From Epichloe hybrida (taxonomy: Eukaryota; Ascomycota; Sordariomycetes; Hypocreales; Clavicipitaceae): a stretch of 64,000 bases of DNA. The DNA lies in assembly GCA_019022495.1 (NCBI GenBank), contig JAFEKR010000023.1, positions 186,001 to 250,000 on the forward strand, read 5' to 3'. Within the stretch, counting starts at the first letter, position 1; each line of letters starts with the position of its first letter. Both the position numbers and the translations under genes were made by a program. Below, one piece after another: positions 11,848 to 26,200 of the stretch. The notes below the pieces were generated by a model that did not search any database, had not been told where the DNA came from, and saw only the letters and a program-made list of their open reading frames with translations.

Positions 11848-14800
11848 TGTGAGGCCCCACTCATAACACTAGCGCACTAGCGCACCACTAGGCAGGCGCA
11901 CCATGCCCTAGGGCTAGGTTCACGTGATACTAGCAAGTCACTAGCTATAAGTTAGTAACTTACATGCATAACACACTTAGACCTAGTAAGCTTTATTTAA
12001 TATATAAGCACCCCTATATCTCTTACCTAGCTATCCCTTTATTTTTATAATTCTAAAGCTTCTCCTACTAGCTACCTAAGAGTAATATAAGGGGGAGAAC
12101 TACCTAATTTACTAGAGTAATACTATATATTTTCTAGGACTTACTAAATAAGGGTAATACTATAGCTAGTAATATACTATATTCTATAAGAACCTTATCT
12201 AAGGCTAAATTCTCTATTATAAGGGTAGAAAAGGTATTAGTTAAAGAGTAAATTACCTAGCTTAAGTAACTTAAGGAACTATAGGAGTAAGAATAAGAGC
12301 TTACTAACTTAATATAACTTTATAAAAAGGGGGAGCTAGTAAAAAGAGGCTAAAAGGATAGTATATCCTTAAGTCTTAGTAGCTAAGAGATTAAGGTTTA
12401 AAATATTATAGAACTCTAATACCTTATGAACTTATAGAAGTATAAGATATAGCTTAATAACCTTAACTATACCTTTAAGGGAGTAAAGAAAAAGTATTAT
12501 TAAGATAACTAGAAGATTCTCTTTATACTTAACTATATATATATAAACTATTAGGCTAGATAAAACTAATATATTAAAGAATAACTAGCTAATAGCTATG
12601 ATTACCCTAAGGATAATTAGGATAAGTTCTAGGAATAGACCCTTATATTACTTAAGGACTTTATAAGCTATAATACGTAAATAGCTATATAACTAGAGAA
12701 TATAAAGCAAAAGGAGGGTTAGAGTCCTATTAAGTTTAGTATTTACCTAGATTTACTAGAGAAACACCTAGAGTAAGCTCTAGAGAAAACCTATGCCCTT
12801 ATATTCTTTATAAAGTTAATTTCTAACTTATAAGATTATATTAACCTATACGCAGACATCACAGGCTTAATATAAGAAGATATTATATAACTTACCTAGT
12901 AATTCTAGGAGGTAATATTAAAGAATAAGCAAAAGCTAAATAATTTAGAAGAGAAGGGCCTGCATAAGGTAGCTACCTATACTTACACTTATAAGAATAG
13001 TAGTTTAAAAAGAGAAGGGTAGCCTTTTTACTACTAACTCCCTATAAGTTTACAAAGGTAATACGTAATAAGATAATAGTATATGCTATTATAGGCATTA
13101 TAGAAGATAAGTTTATACCCCTTAAAGATAAAGAGAAGGCAAAAGCGTATGGAACTATTGAAGATATCCTAGAGGAACTATACGAGTTTAAAGACATATT
13201 TATATTAGATAAGGTAAGGAGTCTTTTATTAAAGAAGTTAACTAACTATATAATTAATCTTATACTAGGAGCTACACCCCTATATAGACTAATCTATCCT
13301 CTCTCCTAAGGTAAACTTAGGGAGCTCTAGGAATATATTAATAATAACCTAAAGAAAGGCTAAATAAGACCCTTAAAGAGCCTAGTAAGTACGCTTATTT
13401 TATTTATACTAAAGAAGGATAGAACACTTTAGCTATATATTAACTATTAGGGACTTAATAAGGTAATATAGAAGAATTACTACGCTCTCCCTCTGATTTT
13501 AGAGATTCTTAATTAATACTAAGGGGCCTGTTTTTTTTAAAGATTAATATTAAGGATATGTACTACTAGATTTATATAAAAGAGGGCGATAAGTAGAAGA
13601 TAGCTTTTTACACGTGTTATAGGCATTATAAGTACCTTATAATGCCTTTTAAATTAACTAATGCCCTAGCTACTTTTTAAAGCTACATTTATAAGGCGCT
13701 TTATAGGCTAGTTAATACTATTTATATAGTATATTTAGATAATATCTTAATCTTCTCTAAGATAGAAAAGAAGCATACTAAATATATTAAGTAAGTCTTA
13801 GAGCGTATAAGGTTAGCAAAGCTATACGTAAAACCCTTTAAGTGCTCTTTCTATAAGGAGTTAGTAAAATTCCTAGGGTTTATTCTCTCTATTAATAGGA
13901 TATTAATAAATACTTACTAAGTTAATATAATTAGGGAATAGAAGGAGCTTATAAGTTTTAAGGATATATAGTTATTCCTTAGGTTTTATAACTTCTATTA
14001 ATAGTTTATTTATAGATACTCTAGGATTATAGCATCTCTTTATATGCTAATAAAGGGTAGTTAAAATAGCATTTAGACTAGGAGGTTTATATTTAAAGAA
14101 AAGGAGCGGTTAGTGTTTAACTAGCTAAAAGATACCTTTTAGTAAGCGCCTTTACTCTAATACTATAACTTAAGTTAAGTAATATATATTAAGACAAATG
14201 CCTTGATTTTTGTAATAGTAGGAATTCTATCTTAGTAGGATAATAAGGGCTATTAGTATCTAGTAGCCTTTTAGTTAAGGAAGTTTATAGATACTAAATA
14301 TAACTATAGTATAGCTAATTAAGAGTTACTTACTATAGTAAAGTTATTTAAATACTAGTAATATTATATTAAAGGCGTGGAGATACTTATAGAGGTCCTA
14401 TTAGACTATTATAACCTATAGACCTTTATAAGGTAGTAGAAGCTAAATAAAAGATAGGTATAATAGTATATATTTCTCTGCCCTTTCTATTTTATAATTA
14501 AGTATAGACTAGGGAAGAGTAACCTTATAGATATACTATTAAGAAGGTCTAATTATAAGGGTAAACCTATATTAAATAAGGCGCTCTTACTAGAGCTTTA
14601 AAGGAAAATAGTAAATATCTTTATAGTAAAAGAAAAAGTACTAATATATTAAAGAAGTTATAGTATAACACTAGTCTTAGAACCTACTAAGGTAAGAGTA
14701 GCCTAAGTAAAAGGTTAGTTAGCTACTATAAATCTAGTGATAAGTTAGCTAAATAAGGGTAATATTAAGGAGAAGGTAGCGTGTGTCTAAGATATTAGTA

Positions 14801-15136
14801 TAGTATAAGTAATTTAAGGGGCTATTATATTACTAAATCCTTACTAATCTGTAGTAAATAAACTATTAGTATAACTACTATAGAAGGCATAGGACTAAGA
14901 TTTAGATTTATAAAAGCGTAAAGGTAAGGTTAACTCCTAAGTAAAAGGGAGAGGAAAGGCTAGTCTATATTTATATAATATAAGAGGCCTCCTAATATAT
15001 AAAGACTAGGTAGTTATTCCGCAGGAGCCTATCTTATAATAGGAGCTTTTATAGCTATACTATAATGATTTACTAGTAAGTTACTTTAGGACTAAACACA
15101 CTCTTAAGCTACTAAAATATTACTATTAGTGGCTAG
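11848..15136 (+). mobile_element. Gypsy-type LTR retrotransposon, 3'-truncated, RIP-degraded
   Basis: It begins with the LTR terminus TGTGAGGCCCCACTCA. About 13240-13790 translates, through stops, to a Ty3/gypsy reverse transcriptase: ATPLYRLIYPLS, NNNLKKG-IRPLKS, ILKKDRTL, YINYQGLNKV, then INIKDMYY and VYLDNILIFS, where the catalytic YLDD has become YLDN. The RNase H region follows to about 14470. The end is lost at 15136, where a CAGAGC-ended element begins. Stops sit where Trp and Gln codons are expected. Confidence 0.85.
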
Positions 15137-15530
15137 CAGAGCATTGTTTGTAGTGTAGTTAGTGTAGTTACTAACTACACTAACTATACTACACTACAAA
15201 AACTACAAATGTAGTGTTAGGTAAATAAAAAGTGGGTCTTTTATATAGTTATATTAATATAGTAATTAAAAGAAAGCTATTAATTTTATACTTATATCAT
15301 TAGCTATTTTATTTAATTAGTTATTTAAGTTATAATATTATAACTTTTTATATATCTTATTATAACTAAGGTAATATATAATATTATAAGTTTTTTAAAA
15401 GACTATTATTCTTAATACTTTTTTTTACTAATAAAACTTTAAGAAAAACCTTATTATTATTTTATTTACTATTACTAAAGATTATTTTCTATTTTAATAA
15501 TTATTTTTATAACTTTTAATTAATTTAATA
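15137..15530. mobile_element. hAT-like element H3, non-satellite end
   Basis: It starts CAGAGCATTGTTTGTAGTG, continues with CACTA/TAGTG motifs, then AAAAGTGGGT, the reverse of the motif near the right end of H1. The inner part is AT-rich non-coding sequence. The satellite-bearing end at 29726-30970 could be the other end of the same element, but the outer flanks (GTGGCTAG and CTTAGGGG) do not form a target duplication, so the pairing is uncertain. Confidence 0.5.
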
Positions 15531-15786
15531 TGTTGATTCCTTCGGATCTTCATTGGTTTAATCGTGGCCAAAGACCAGACTAATTATAGGTCCGGCGCGA
15601 TGCACGTAATATAATTAGTTACATTAATTCGCCACCCCCTTTTATGCCCTACATACGGATTTCGCCTACTTTTCTAGCATCTAGACTTTCCCTCTCTTCT
15701 CTCTCTTTCCTAGCTATCTAACTAGCTATTATTAACTTTAATCATATAGGATTTATTACCTACACAGGACCTTAGTGTAACTAATA
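15531..15786 (+). repeat. 5' LTR of Copia copy A
   Basis: It begins TGTTGATTCCTTCGG and ends CTAATA, a mutated form of the CCAACA end. It is homologous to 3197-3454. Confidence 0.85.
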
Positions 15787-16820
15787 CTAATTAGTGGTTA
15801 ACTTTATAACTATAGATAAGCTAGGTATTATAAGAAAAGACATTTCTACAGACGCCACTGCCACTACCCCTTATTATGCTATAATAGTTATTGTGGTAAA
15901 GAGGCATAACTATATAAGTGTGCTAAAGGAAAAGACTAGAATCCTAGTTATAGGCTTATTAGGCTTCTAAGGAATTAATCTATTAACTCTTAGGCTTAGG
16001 GATATAACTTTGTTATATTTATTTAGGATATTATTATTAATTATTAATTCTATTATCTATTATAAGAAAACTAACTAAATAACCGAATCTATCGCCGCGA
16101 GGTATTTATTTCAAACCTAATGTTAAATAACCTTAGCTAAGCTAGCTAATACATCTATAACTTCTCTATAAATATTCCCTTCTTCTAACAGACCTTTAAT
16201 CTCTTCTTATAAGCATTTATAGCTTATTTTTTGCCCCCTTTATTATTAGTGCTATTCGCCCTATACTTATTAGCAAGAGAGAGAGATTACCTCCTTCCCT
16301 CCTTTTTATAAAAAACAGGAAGTGGTAATTCCTATTATTCCCTTATTACTTTTCCTATTATTTTCTAGTTACTTTTAGAACTTCTATTACTTCCTTTATC
16401 TCTATTAATTTATTCTTATTGCTACTTTTGCTACTTCTACTACTTTTTCTTCTGTTTTTCCTGTTTTTATGATCTTCTAATTTCATTAGAGTAATAACGC
16501 TTCTAAAATGCAAAAGAAGAACCTCATAATAGCAATAGGTAAACACAGGAGCTTAATTAGTAGTAAAAATAACAAATTAGTAACATTCCTTTTATAGTTA
16601 AAAATAGTAGAGGAATCTAGACCTTCTATAAGAGAAAGGGCTACTAGTAATAGTAAGGCTCTAATTATTACCCCTAAGAGACCTTAAAGGCATAAATTAC
16701 CCCTATACCTTTAATAGCTTACTTATGAATTCTTATATAACTAGAAAGAATCTATTAAGCTAGATCTAGAGACTACTATATAGCTTAAGCTTAATAACTA
16801 GATTGTAAGATTTATTAACC

Positions 16821-17250
16821 TTAGTAAGTATTAAGGTTAGAGAGATAATAACCTATAGGAATTATTCTAAGAAGACTTTAAAGGCTAGTCTAAAGACACC
16901 TTTAAAATAGTATCTAAGGATATTATTAAAGAATTACATAATTCTTTACAAGATTATAGCGTTCTTATTAGGCAAGGCCTAGGATATTTAATCCTAGTAT
17001 TACTTAAGGAAGTGCTTTATTATAACCTTAATGCCTTAGTAAGTATTAAGGTTAGAGAGATAATAACCTATAGGAATTATTCTAAGAAGACTTTAAAGGC
17101 TAGTCTAAAGACACCTTTAAAATAGTATCTAAGGATATTATTAAAGAATTACATAATTCTTTACAAGATTATAGCGTTCTTATTAGGCAAGGCCTAGGAT
17201 ATTTAATCCTAGTATTACTTAAGGAAGTGCTTTATTAAACCTTAATGCCC
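16821..17250 (+). repeat. 215-bp tandem duplication inside Copia copy A
   Basis: The block 16821-17035 is repeated at 17036-17250, with an indel at the end (TTATTATAACC versus TTATTAAACC) as the only difference seen. Copy B has one copy. Both units carry the same AT-shifted bases, so the duplication came after the mutations. Confidence 0.85.
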
Positions 17251-20200
17251 CTTTAGTTATAGGAAAGATTATAAGAAAGACTATAATCTTCTAAACCCCT
17301 AGAACCTTAATATTAATAGCCCTAACAACCTACCCTAGAAATTAACCTTCCCTAACCCTAGAGATTACTTAAACCCTCACACAAACCCCCACAACAATCC
17401 CTATTATACTAATAGCTTTACCTAGATAATTATTATTAAGAATAACTAGTAGACTATTATTTATAACAAATTATGCCTTTATAGTAACTCCTCTCTAAGG
17501 ATTAGATTATAAAGAAAATCTTAGAGCTTATAAAAATATATAAGAATAGCAACCACTATAGTGGAAAGCTATATAACTTCTTAACGCTAAAGATTACGCT
17601 CTTTAAAAATAAGTATAATAGAATTAACCTTCCTTAAACGTATTATTAGAAGGCTTTCCCTATTATATTAATAGGTAATGCTAAGTAATATTACCTTAAT
17701 TACCTCTTTAGGAATAACTATTCCTATAAAGAGATAATTACTTATATCTATTAGCGCTTTAAGATAGAAAGTAACTAGCAATTCTATCACTATAAGTAAA
17801 GTAGCATAACACTAAAGAGCATAATTAAGAAAAACCCTAACAAAAGTAAGCTTAATTACCTTAAGATTATATTATTAACCCTTAAGAAGATCTATAAAGG
17901 CCTATACCTTACTAAAACAGTAAATACTAAACTCTATAAGCAGGCTTTAAACGCTATAGCTAGTGTGCCCGAATATTAAATAGTGGAATACATACACTCC
18001 ATAGGCTTTGAAAGTCTTACTAGAGACCTCTATAAGGCAATTACTATTACGAAATTAAATAAGAAGTCCTCCTAATACCTTTAGTACTAACAAGGAAACC
18101 CTCCAGAGGCTATATTTACTAATCATTAGTATAGATAATAATCCCACAGCGGAGGAAGCTATTATAGGTAAAGCCCTAGGCTAAGCACTAAGCGCTACTT
18201 TATATATAGTAAGAGTAACTACTAGTTCTCTAATTACTTTACTAAAGAATATTAAAAGGAGAAAGACTACTAGTAGGCTAGTAAAATATATTATACACCC
18301 CCTTTAGAGAAGAGATTCTAGGTATTCCTTACCTCCTATAAAGGGTAGGATAATAATAAGCCTAATAAAGGCTTAGGTTAGAATTAGGAATTATATCTTT
18401 TAGCCTATATAGAAGCTAAAGATAATAATAATAATATAGAGAAGCTACTATTAATAGCATACCTAAGCATTATATAATTCTTCTGCTCTGGATTATAAAC
18501 TAACCATAACACTACTAACGTTAATGTTCTCGCGACCCTAAACAATTAAGCCTTCTAATATATATTCCTTAGGCAGGAGCTCTATAAGCTATAAGAGTGC
18601 AATAAAGGCTTAATTTACTATATCTTTAAAGAATGCTATTCTAAAGAGGTCTTTAGAGGGATTATGCCTAATACTAGCGCCATGGGAAAGTTAACTATAG
18701 GAGAGGCATAAGTGAAGGCTCTATTAAGATTAATGCCTTTATTAAAGGTAACCCCCTACGAACCCTAAATTATTATATTTAGCGCTAGATTAGTAGTTAC
18801 AAGAGAAATCCTTTATATGCCTATAGAACTTAGAGAGCTTAAATTCTATATCCTTAACATAGCTACCCCCTTCCTCTTCTTAATCACTAATATAGATAAA
18901 ATATAAGTTAAGATTAATAACCTTACTAATATACTTATCTAAGGTAATAAGACTATACTTATTATATAATAATAAGGCTATCCTTAGTGGTTACTAGAAG
19001 CAAGAGAAATAGTTACCTTCTACCTTTTAGAAGGAGATATTTGTTAATTATATTATTAACTTAGTTACCCTTCTATTTAATAACTTATAAAGATCCTTTA
19101 CTAAGCTAGTTATAAAGTTAAATACTAGGTAATTAAGGAATTAACCAAAGTCTACTACTATTACTAGATATATAGAAAGGCCCCTAGTTAATTTAAGTTT
19201 ATAATTAAAGATAACCACAAATTTAACTATAAGATTATTATTAATATTGTGTAAATTAATGGCTAACTAGTACTTTATATTATTGATTTAGTAATATTAT
19301 TCTAGGTAGCCTAATTCCTTAATCTAAGGAAGCAAAAAGCTTAAGATATCTAGGATACTATCTGCAAATATTAGATTAACACTTATCTTAGACCTCTAGA
19401 ATAGATTATATATAATGCTAGTAATAACTTTACTTTTACTAAGTTTAAGTACTATACTTAACTAATATTAATTAAGACTAATAAGATACTAATTAAAGCC
19501 TATAATAGTATTAGAAAGGTTAAGAGATATTATAGACCTTTACGCTAAGCTTATAATATTATTATAGACTTAATTAGGATAGAACTTATACTAGAGTAAT
19601 GTCTTTAAATAGCTATTAAAGTAATTAATAACTCTATAGGCCTAAATAGTATTATCCTAACCTTACTAGTCTTTAGAGGCTACCTATAAATAATAGATAA
19701 GTTACTACTAAGTATCTTTATTATTTAATATACTAAAGTAATTCATAAAGCTACTAATAAAGTCTACTACTACCTAGCTTTATAGTAGGTTTATAATACC
19801 CTTAAAGTATAGAATAGCCCTAATATAGCGCCTATATATTAGCTACCCCTGTAAGCTAATATATATATATAAAGAGAGAAAGGTAACTAGTATAGCCCTT
19901 ATAAGCTACTTACTACTAATAGAGAGACCTATATAGTTAACATGCCTTATAGCCTAGTAAAGTTTTACTTTATAGTAGTAAAGCCTTACTATAAAGACTT
20001 ATATATTATAGAGGGACTAGAGTAGTAGGAGATAGAGCTTAATAATATAAAGGAAGAAGTAACTATATAACTAATTACTACTACTAAAAGAGATTCCCTA
20101 ATAGAAGAAGGTAAAGAGCTATAGGCACTAGCTAAGAGAAAATAAGGGAGACTAAGAAAGGCCCTTATAGTTTAATTTATAAGCATAGAAGAGTCTAAAG

Positions 20201-22218
20201 AAAAGGCTTATAAAGCCTAGAAGGCCCTAAAGGGAAGCTATTAAGTTAAAGACTTACTACCTTACCCTAAAGGAATAAAAGTAAGAAAAAAAAGACCTTA
20301 TAGCCCTAAGAAGAATATTAGCCTAATTTAGCTCTATATACTTATAAATAAAGATTAGGAGGAGGCCTTTATTTAAGAAGCTATAGCTAGAGGGATACTA
20401 AATATAGCATTCCTTATAGTAAAGGAAAAGGCTAATTAAAACCTTACTCTTTAACTTTACTAAGAAGGGAAGATTATAACCCTAGGAAAACCCTTTAAGT
20501 AATCTAATTAAGCTAAGATTAACGCTTTATAAGCTTATAATATATTTAAATTTATTAGGTATAACCTAGTAAAGCATAGAGGTTATAGAATCTTTAATTC
20601 TTATATAGTTAGAGAGATTAAAGGTAAAGGAATAGACTTACTATATAAGAAATCCTGCCTTATTATATAAGGCTATAATAATAAAGGAAAGGAATTTATC
20701 CTAACGTAATTACTAATAATTTAATAAGTAAGCTAATAACTTATTATAGCTATTACTTTATTATTAAGAAGAAGAGGTATTTACCTTTAGATTCGTAATA
20801 TTATATAAGCCTATACTTAATTACATATAGTGCTAATAAGGCTAATTATTATAAGATTACTAAAGCAAATTATATATCTCTTTCTAGAAGGGACTATAAT
20901 TAAATTAATTAGACCTCTTTATAGGATTATAGAGGCTAGAACCCACTAGTAGGTAATGTACTTCTATTACTATAAGGATAACCTTAATATAATAACCTTA
21001 ACCTATAATCCTTACTTATTAATTATAGCCCTAAATAATAAGAATCTCTTTAGTATTATTAGAATATAAACTAATAATATATTAGAACTAAGTAATAATA
21101 ACTTCTTCTAAAAAGAAGAGAAAGAGCTCTAGAAGGCTAATTTTATAGCTAAAGAAAAGCAATAATTAACCGCTAAGAATCCCCTTATCTTTAATAGTTA
21201 CATCTTAACCTAGAATACTAATAACTTACTAATATTAACCTAGAAAGGCTAGAGTTAGAAGATTAAGGAAGTTAATTCTTAATCCCTAATAGTAAAGTAA
21301 GACTATATAGAATAATAAGCCTAAGAAAGCTATATTATAACTATATATTAACTAGAAGCTTCCTATAACCTATTAATTATAGCTTAATACTAAGAACCCT
21401 CTAGGGAAGATATCACATGCCTTAATAAATGCCTTAAGTAGTAGATTAAGAATTAATAACACGGACTATAATATATTCCTTTAGTTCTTAAAGAGGTAAA
21501 ACTCTTTGTGTTTATAAATGGATTACTTGCTAATAATAAGGATCTAAGCTCATAGATTAGATATGTGATTATAATTAGTAACAAGATAATATAAGATAAT
21601 AATACCTTTATTATAAAAGGTAATATTATTATGTATAGCTTAATAAAAAGCAAGAGAGTTACTCGTAGCGCGCTTGCCTCTAAGTTATATAGTATAGTTT
21701 AAGGCGTAGACATTACCTACGCAATTTTCACAACTCTACATTAGATCACGGATTAATTAAAGATACCTTGAATTCTTACGATTCTCTGTACTAATTCTTT
21801 TTTATTATATAAATATCTTATAAAGCTAGGAACCATAAAGGAGAAGAGACTAATAATTAATATTATAGCTCTTTGTTAATTATACGAAAGGCATAAGATC
21901 TACGAAGTTAGATAGATTAATAGTAATAATAATCTAGCGGATGTAATAACAAAAGTATTACTAAATTTATTACTTTTCTCTTTAATTAATTTAAACAAAT
22001 TAATAATTCGTGTTAAAGGATAGGTAAAGAGACCTATGATATTAAGGGATAGGAGCTTAGGCAAGGACTAACGGATTAATTCAATTAACTAATGCTATAA
22101 TGGCTAATTAGGATAACGGATTCCTATTAAGGGATTTACTTATATATACTTTCCTTTAATCTAATTTTTATTACGTTTTTAAGCTCTTTAGCCACAAAGG
22201 AAAAAGAGAGATTACTAG

Positions 22219-22475
22219 TGTTAATTCCTTTAGATCTTTATTAGTTCAATTGTAGCCAAAGACTAGACTAATTGTAGGTCTGGCGCGATGCACGTGATAT
22301 AATTGGCTGCATTAATTCGCCACCCCCTTTTATGCCTTACATACGGATTTCGCTTACTTTTCTAGCATCTAGACTTTCCCTCTCTTCTCCCTCTTTCCTA
22401 GCTAACTAACTAATTATCATTGACTTTAATTTATACGGGATTTATTACCTACGCAGGACCTTGGTGAATCCAACA
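22219..22475 (+). repeat. 3' LTR of Copia copy A
   Basis: It starts TGTTAATTCC and ends TGAATCCAACA. It is followed directly by Gypsy-derived sequence. Confidence 0.85.
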
Positions 22476-22921
22476 ATAGTACCTTTTTATATATTAATAA
22501 AAGGTAGTTAAAATAGTATCTAGACTAGGAGGTTTATATTTAAAGAAAAGGAGTAGTTAGTATTTAACTAGCTAAAAGATACCTTTTAGTAAGTACTATT
22601 ACTCTAATACTATAACCTAAGTTAGGTAGTGTATATTAAGATAAATACCTTAATTTTTATAATAGTAAGAATCCTATCTTAGTAAGATAATAAAGGCTAT
22701 TAGTATCTAGTACCCTTTTAGTTAAGGAAGTTTATAAATACTAAATATAACTATAGTATAGCTAATTAAGAGCTACTTATTATAGTAAAGTTATTTAAAT
22801 ACTAGTAATATTATATTAAAGGTATAGAGATACTTATAAAGGTCCTATTAGACTATTATAACCTATAGACCTTTATAAGGTAGTAAAAGCTAAATAGAAA
22901 ATAGGTATAATAGTATATATT
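22476..22921 (+). mobile_element. Gypsy retrotransposon fragment (RNase H region)
   Basis: This matches about 14035-14475 of the Gypsy copy above, starting in the sequence after the reverse transcriptase core (TAAAGGGTAGTTAAAATAG in that copy). It is a second Gypsy copy trapped between Copia elements A and E, with no intact frame. Confidence 0.75.
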
Positions 22922-23227
22922 TATTGGATTCACAGGGTATTGAATTTAATGTAATACAGTCGTGAGCCCGAAGAATAGTATTGTCATTGATTATCTATTC
23001 TAGGCTACGTTATCTATTGTTATGATTAATTAAGTTGTTAGAAAAGAGAGGTAAAAGCTAGAAGTTATAATATATAAAGGGAAAAGGGGTTACGCGTTTA
23101 TATCCCTATATTTCCTAGCTAATTAACGTGCTAGGTTATGGGTTATGTATGGGGTCCGCGCGCAGCCTAAGCTTCTGCTAGGTAATTGCGGCTATGATAC
23201 GCGATTGATATCACCTTTGTTCTAACA
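22922..23227 (-). repeat. LTR of element E (transcriptional 3' side)
   Basis: About 306 bp, homologous to 29418-29725. Its terminal TGTTAG has become TATTGG. It includes a conserved less-AT segment (GGTCCGCGCGC). Confidence 0.85.
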
Positions 23228-26200
23228 CTAGAACTTCTCTCTTTTAATATAATTATTAACGCGCGATATTAATTACAGAAATAAAAAAGAAAGATAGATT
23301 AAGGATATAATTAATAGGGGATATAAGGAAAAGAACTTATAGCCTATCTAGGTATATAGTTGCTAATAAAAGGGAAATAATAATCTTGCTTAGCTTGTAA
23401 GCCTATGTAAGGATAAGTAGGTCCTTCTAAATCCCTTCTTTTCCTTAAAGTAATATATATACCACACTATAGCACGTATATAATATCTTCCTCCTCCTTA
23501 GTAATACCTTTATCCTCCTACACACTGCTATTAATTTCTATAGTCTACTAGGAGGGCCTAGTAGGCTAGTGTAGTTATAGCCACTAGGGATATTAACTAT
23601 AGGGGTATAGATCCCCTATGTATTACTATCTTATCCCTATAGCTATCCTCCTAGAGGATTACCTTTTCCTCTTACTATATATATATTACGCGTAGGTAAC
23701 CTATCCCTTTATCTAGATAGTTATCTAGTTAGTTAAGATAAAGCTCTTAAGGGCCTTATTAGGTAATGCCTTTGTAAAAGCATTAGCTAGGTTATTCTCT
23801 TTATTAATCCATTAGATCTTATAGAGTTCTTAGCGTTTATATAACTATTAAAGGGCTATAATATTAATTATTAGGCGTTTCTCCTTTATTATACTAAGCT
23901 TAATAAGGCACTTATATAAGGAGTATAAATCCATATATATAATAACTAGGATCTTTAGGAGCTTTAGTTAGTTAGTAACTAAGTTTAGGGTAGTTATGAT
24001 TATATAAGCTATATTAACACTAGCTACTATGCTATAGACTTCTAAGGCAAGTATGCTTTATATAACTCTCTTACTCTTTATTAAGCTAAAGTGCATAATA
24101 TTACCTTTAATCATGAATTTGCTATTAGTGTAGTCTTTATTTACTAGGATAAGTATATATCCTAGTTATAAGAATAGGTCCTAGTTATTAGCAAAGAATC
24201 TATCTATAAAGGCAAAGAGCTTTACCTTCTTAAGGTTAATTAGGATAAATATTAGACCTCTCTCTAGGTAATCTATTTACTACTTTAGGTAGTAATTAAG
24301 GGCTTTCACGTCCTCTAGGGTTAGCTTCTAGTATTATATAGTAATAGATAGGTTAAAGCAAGCCTCTAGTTAGTAAATTAAGGTAATATAAGCGCCTTAG
24401 GCCCTTTGCTTAACATATTTACGCTTTAAGTTAGTTATTAGGACTAACTCTAACTTATTACTTTACCCTTTCTACTAGATCTTAATAGTATTATTCTCTA
24501 GTAAGATAATGCTACTATTAAACATAAGAGGGCAGTCCTAAGTTAGGAATTACTTTAGCTTTATATTAAAGCCTACTATAGCAAGCTAGGTCTCTTCCTT
24601 CTTAGAGAACTTCTTATCTAAGAGGCTAATCATGTTATTAGTTTACATTCTAACGCAAGCAAAGTTAGGGCTTTCCTTTGTAGTTATAAGCAGGTAGGGA
24701 TTATATATAGAGGTTTCTATCTAGAGGTTCTCTCTATAATACTTATAATACATAACCCACTAGTGTGTTCCTACCTCTACAAGCTTATAGAGGGGTTTTA
24801 TAACCCTTAAGATTATACTAGGCAAGTAAAGATACTGTATCTAAATTAGTAAGCGCGCTAGGATTAGCCGCTCTAGTAATATATAGGCCTGTATATAAGC
24901 CTAATAGATATCTCTTAGCTAGATAAGGAATTTCCTTAATCTTACTAACAGGGCTATCGCGAGGATAAGATGTTAGCTCGCGCGTTGAATTATTAGGGCC
25001 TGTGTAAGAATAGCCTGTTTCCTTTTATTCTCACACCCTTGGATTATAAGGCATGACTTTTTGTAGGGTTTTGTTATCTTGCCTTTGATCTTATTAATAA
25101 TTCAGGAATTAAAGATTTGAATTCTACTATGTTTTTCCTTGTTAAATATAATGAATTTAAATATACCTTACTTAATTAGGGTATTGATTTCCACTTTTGT
25201 TAATAGCTTAAAAGGTTTGCCAGGGGTCTTAATAATTCCTTCCTTATATAGCTTAATTATAAGAGCTAGGTTACTATATTCTTTTACTAATAGGAAGGTA
25301 TTAGTACCTTAAGGTATTACAGGAGGGTTCTTCTATAGCCTTCTATATCCTTACTTTAGTAGTATTAGCAGTACTATGTTCTTATTATAGGCCTCTTGCC
25401 TTTTTTCTCCTTTCTCTTTACTAGGCTTTGCTATTTTCTTTGTACTAGGATTATTATAGTAAGGCTTAATAGATGTTAACCTAAAGGTCTTTAGGCCTCT
25501 AGGTATATTAAGTATATAGCTTTCTCTAGTAATTACTAGTAGCTTATATAGACCTGCCTATCCCTTACCTTCTTACTAGACCTTAACCTTTAATCTAAGC
25601 GGTAAGCTAAGGGTCTTTAAGGTATCTAGGCTATTATGTTTAGTAAGGGCCTTATTAACCTTCTAGATAGCATAAAGTCTCTTAATCTCTTTAGTAGCCT
25701 TCTATACTATAATTATATATTATATAATATTAGGTAATAGTAAGGACTTATTTATTATACATAGGTAGGCTCTAAAGATAAGGAGGGTTAGGATAAGGCT
25801 ATTAGGGCTTACGGTGTTATTTAGGGCCTTAATTACTATTTAAAGGGTAATAGGTTCTAGCGTTATAGGGTATTTACGTCTAATTATATTATAGGCTCTT
25901 TAGAGCGGCCTATAATACCTTTTAACCTTCCCTATGCTATAGTATGCCTTAATAGGGACTTCCTTAATTAAAATTAATATTAAAGCTATGAATTATCTAA
26001 ATTTATTACTATAGAAGTTTATTCTAGTGTCTATAATAATAAAGTCTAGGGGGCCTAGGTAAGCATTAATCTAGCATATTTAAAGGGCTTCCTAGGTTAT
26101 TTTTATAGAGATATTATTAAGGAATTTCGCTACGTTAAATGCTATAGCTATATCTATAGCGTGGAGTGTAGGGTAGTTACTATCTGGGTAGAAGATATTT

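Larger units (their letters stand above)
15531..22475 (+). mobile_element. Copia family 1, full-length copy A, strongly RIP-degraded
   Basis: LTRs lie at 15531-15786 and 22219-22475. The interior aligns throughout with copy B but has more A and T. The reverse transcriptase at about 20780-21100 and the RNase H region at about 21640-21960 can be recognised only by comparison with B. A 215-bp internal tandem duplication (16821-17250) makes it longer than B. The flanks are unrelated (H3 interior on the left, Gypsy on the right) with no target duplication, which suggests a recombinant rather than a simple insertion. Confidence 0.85.
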
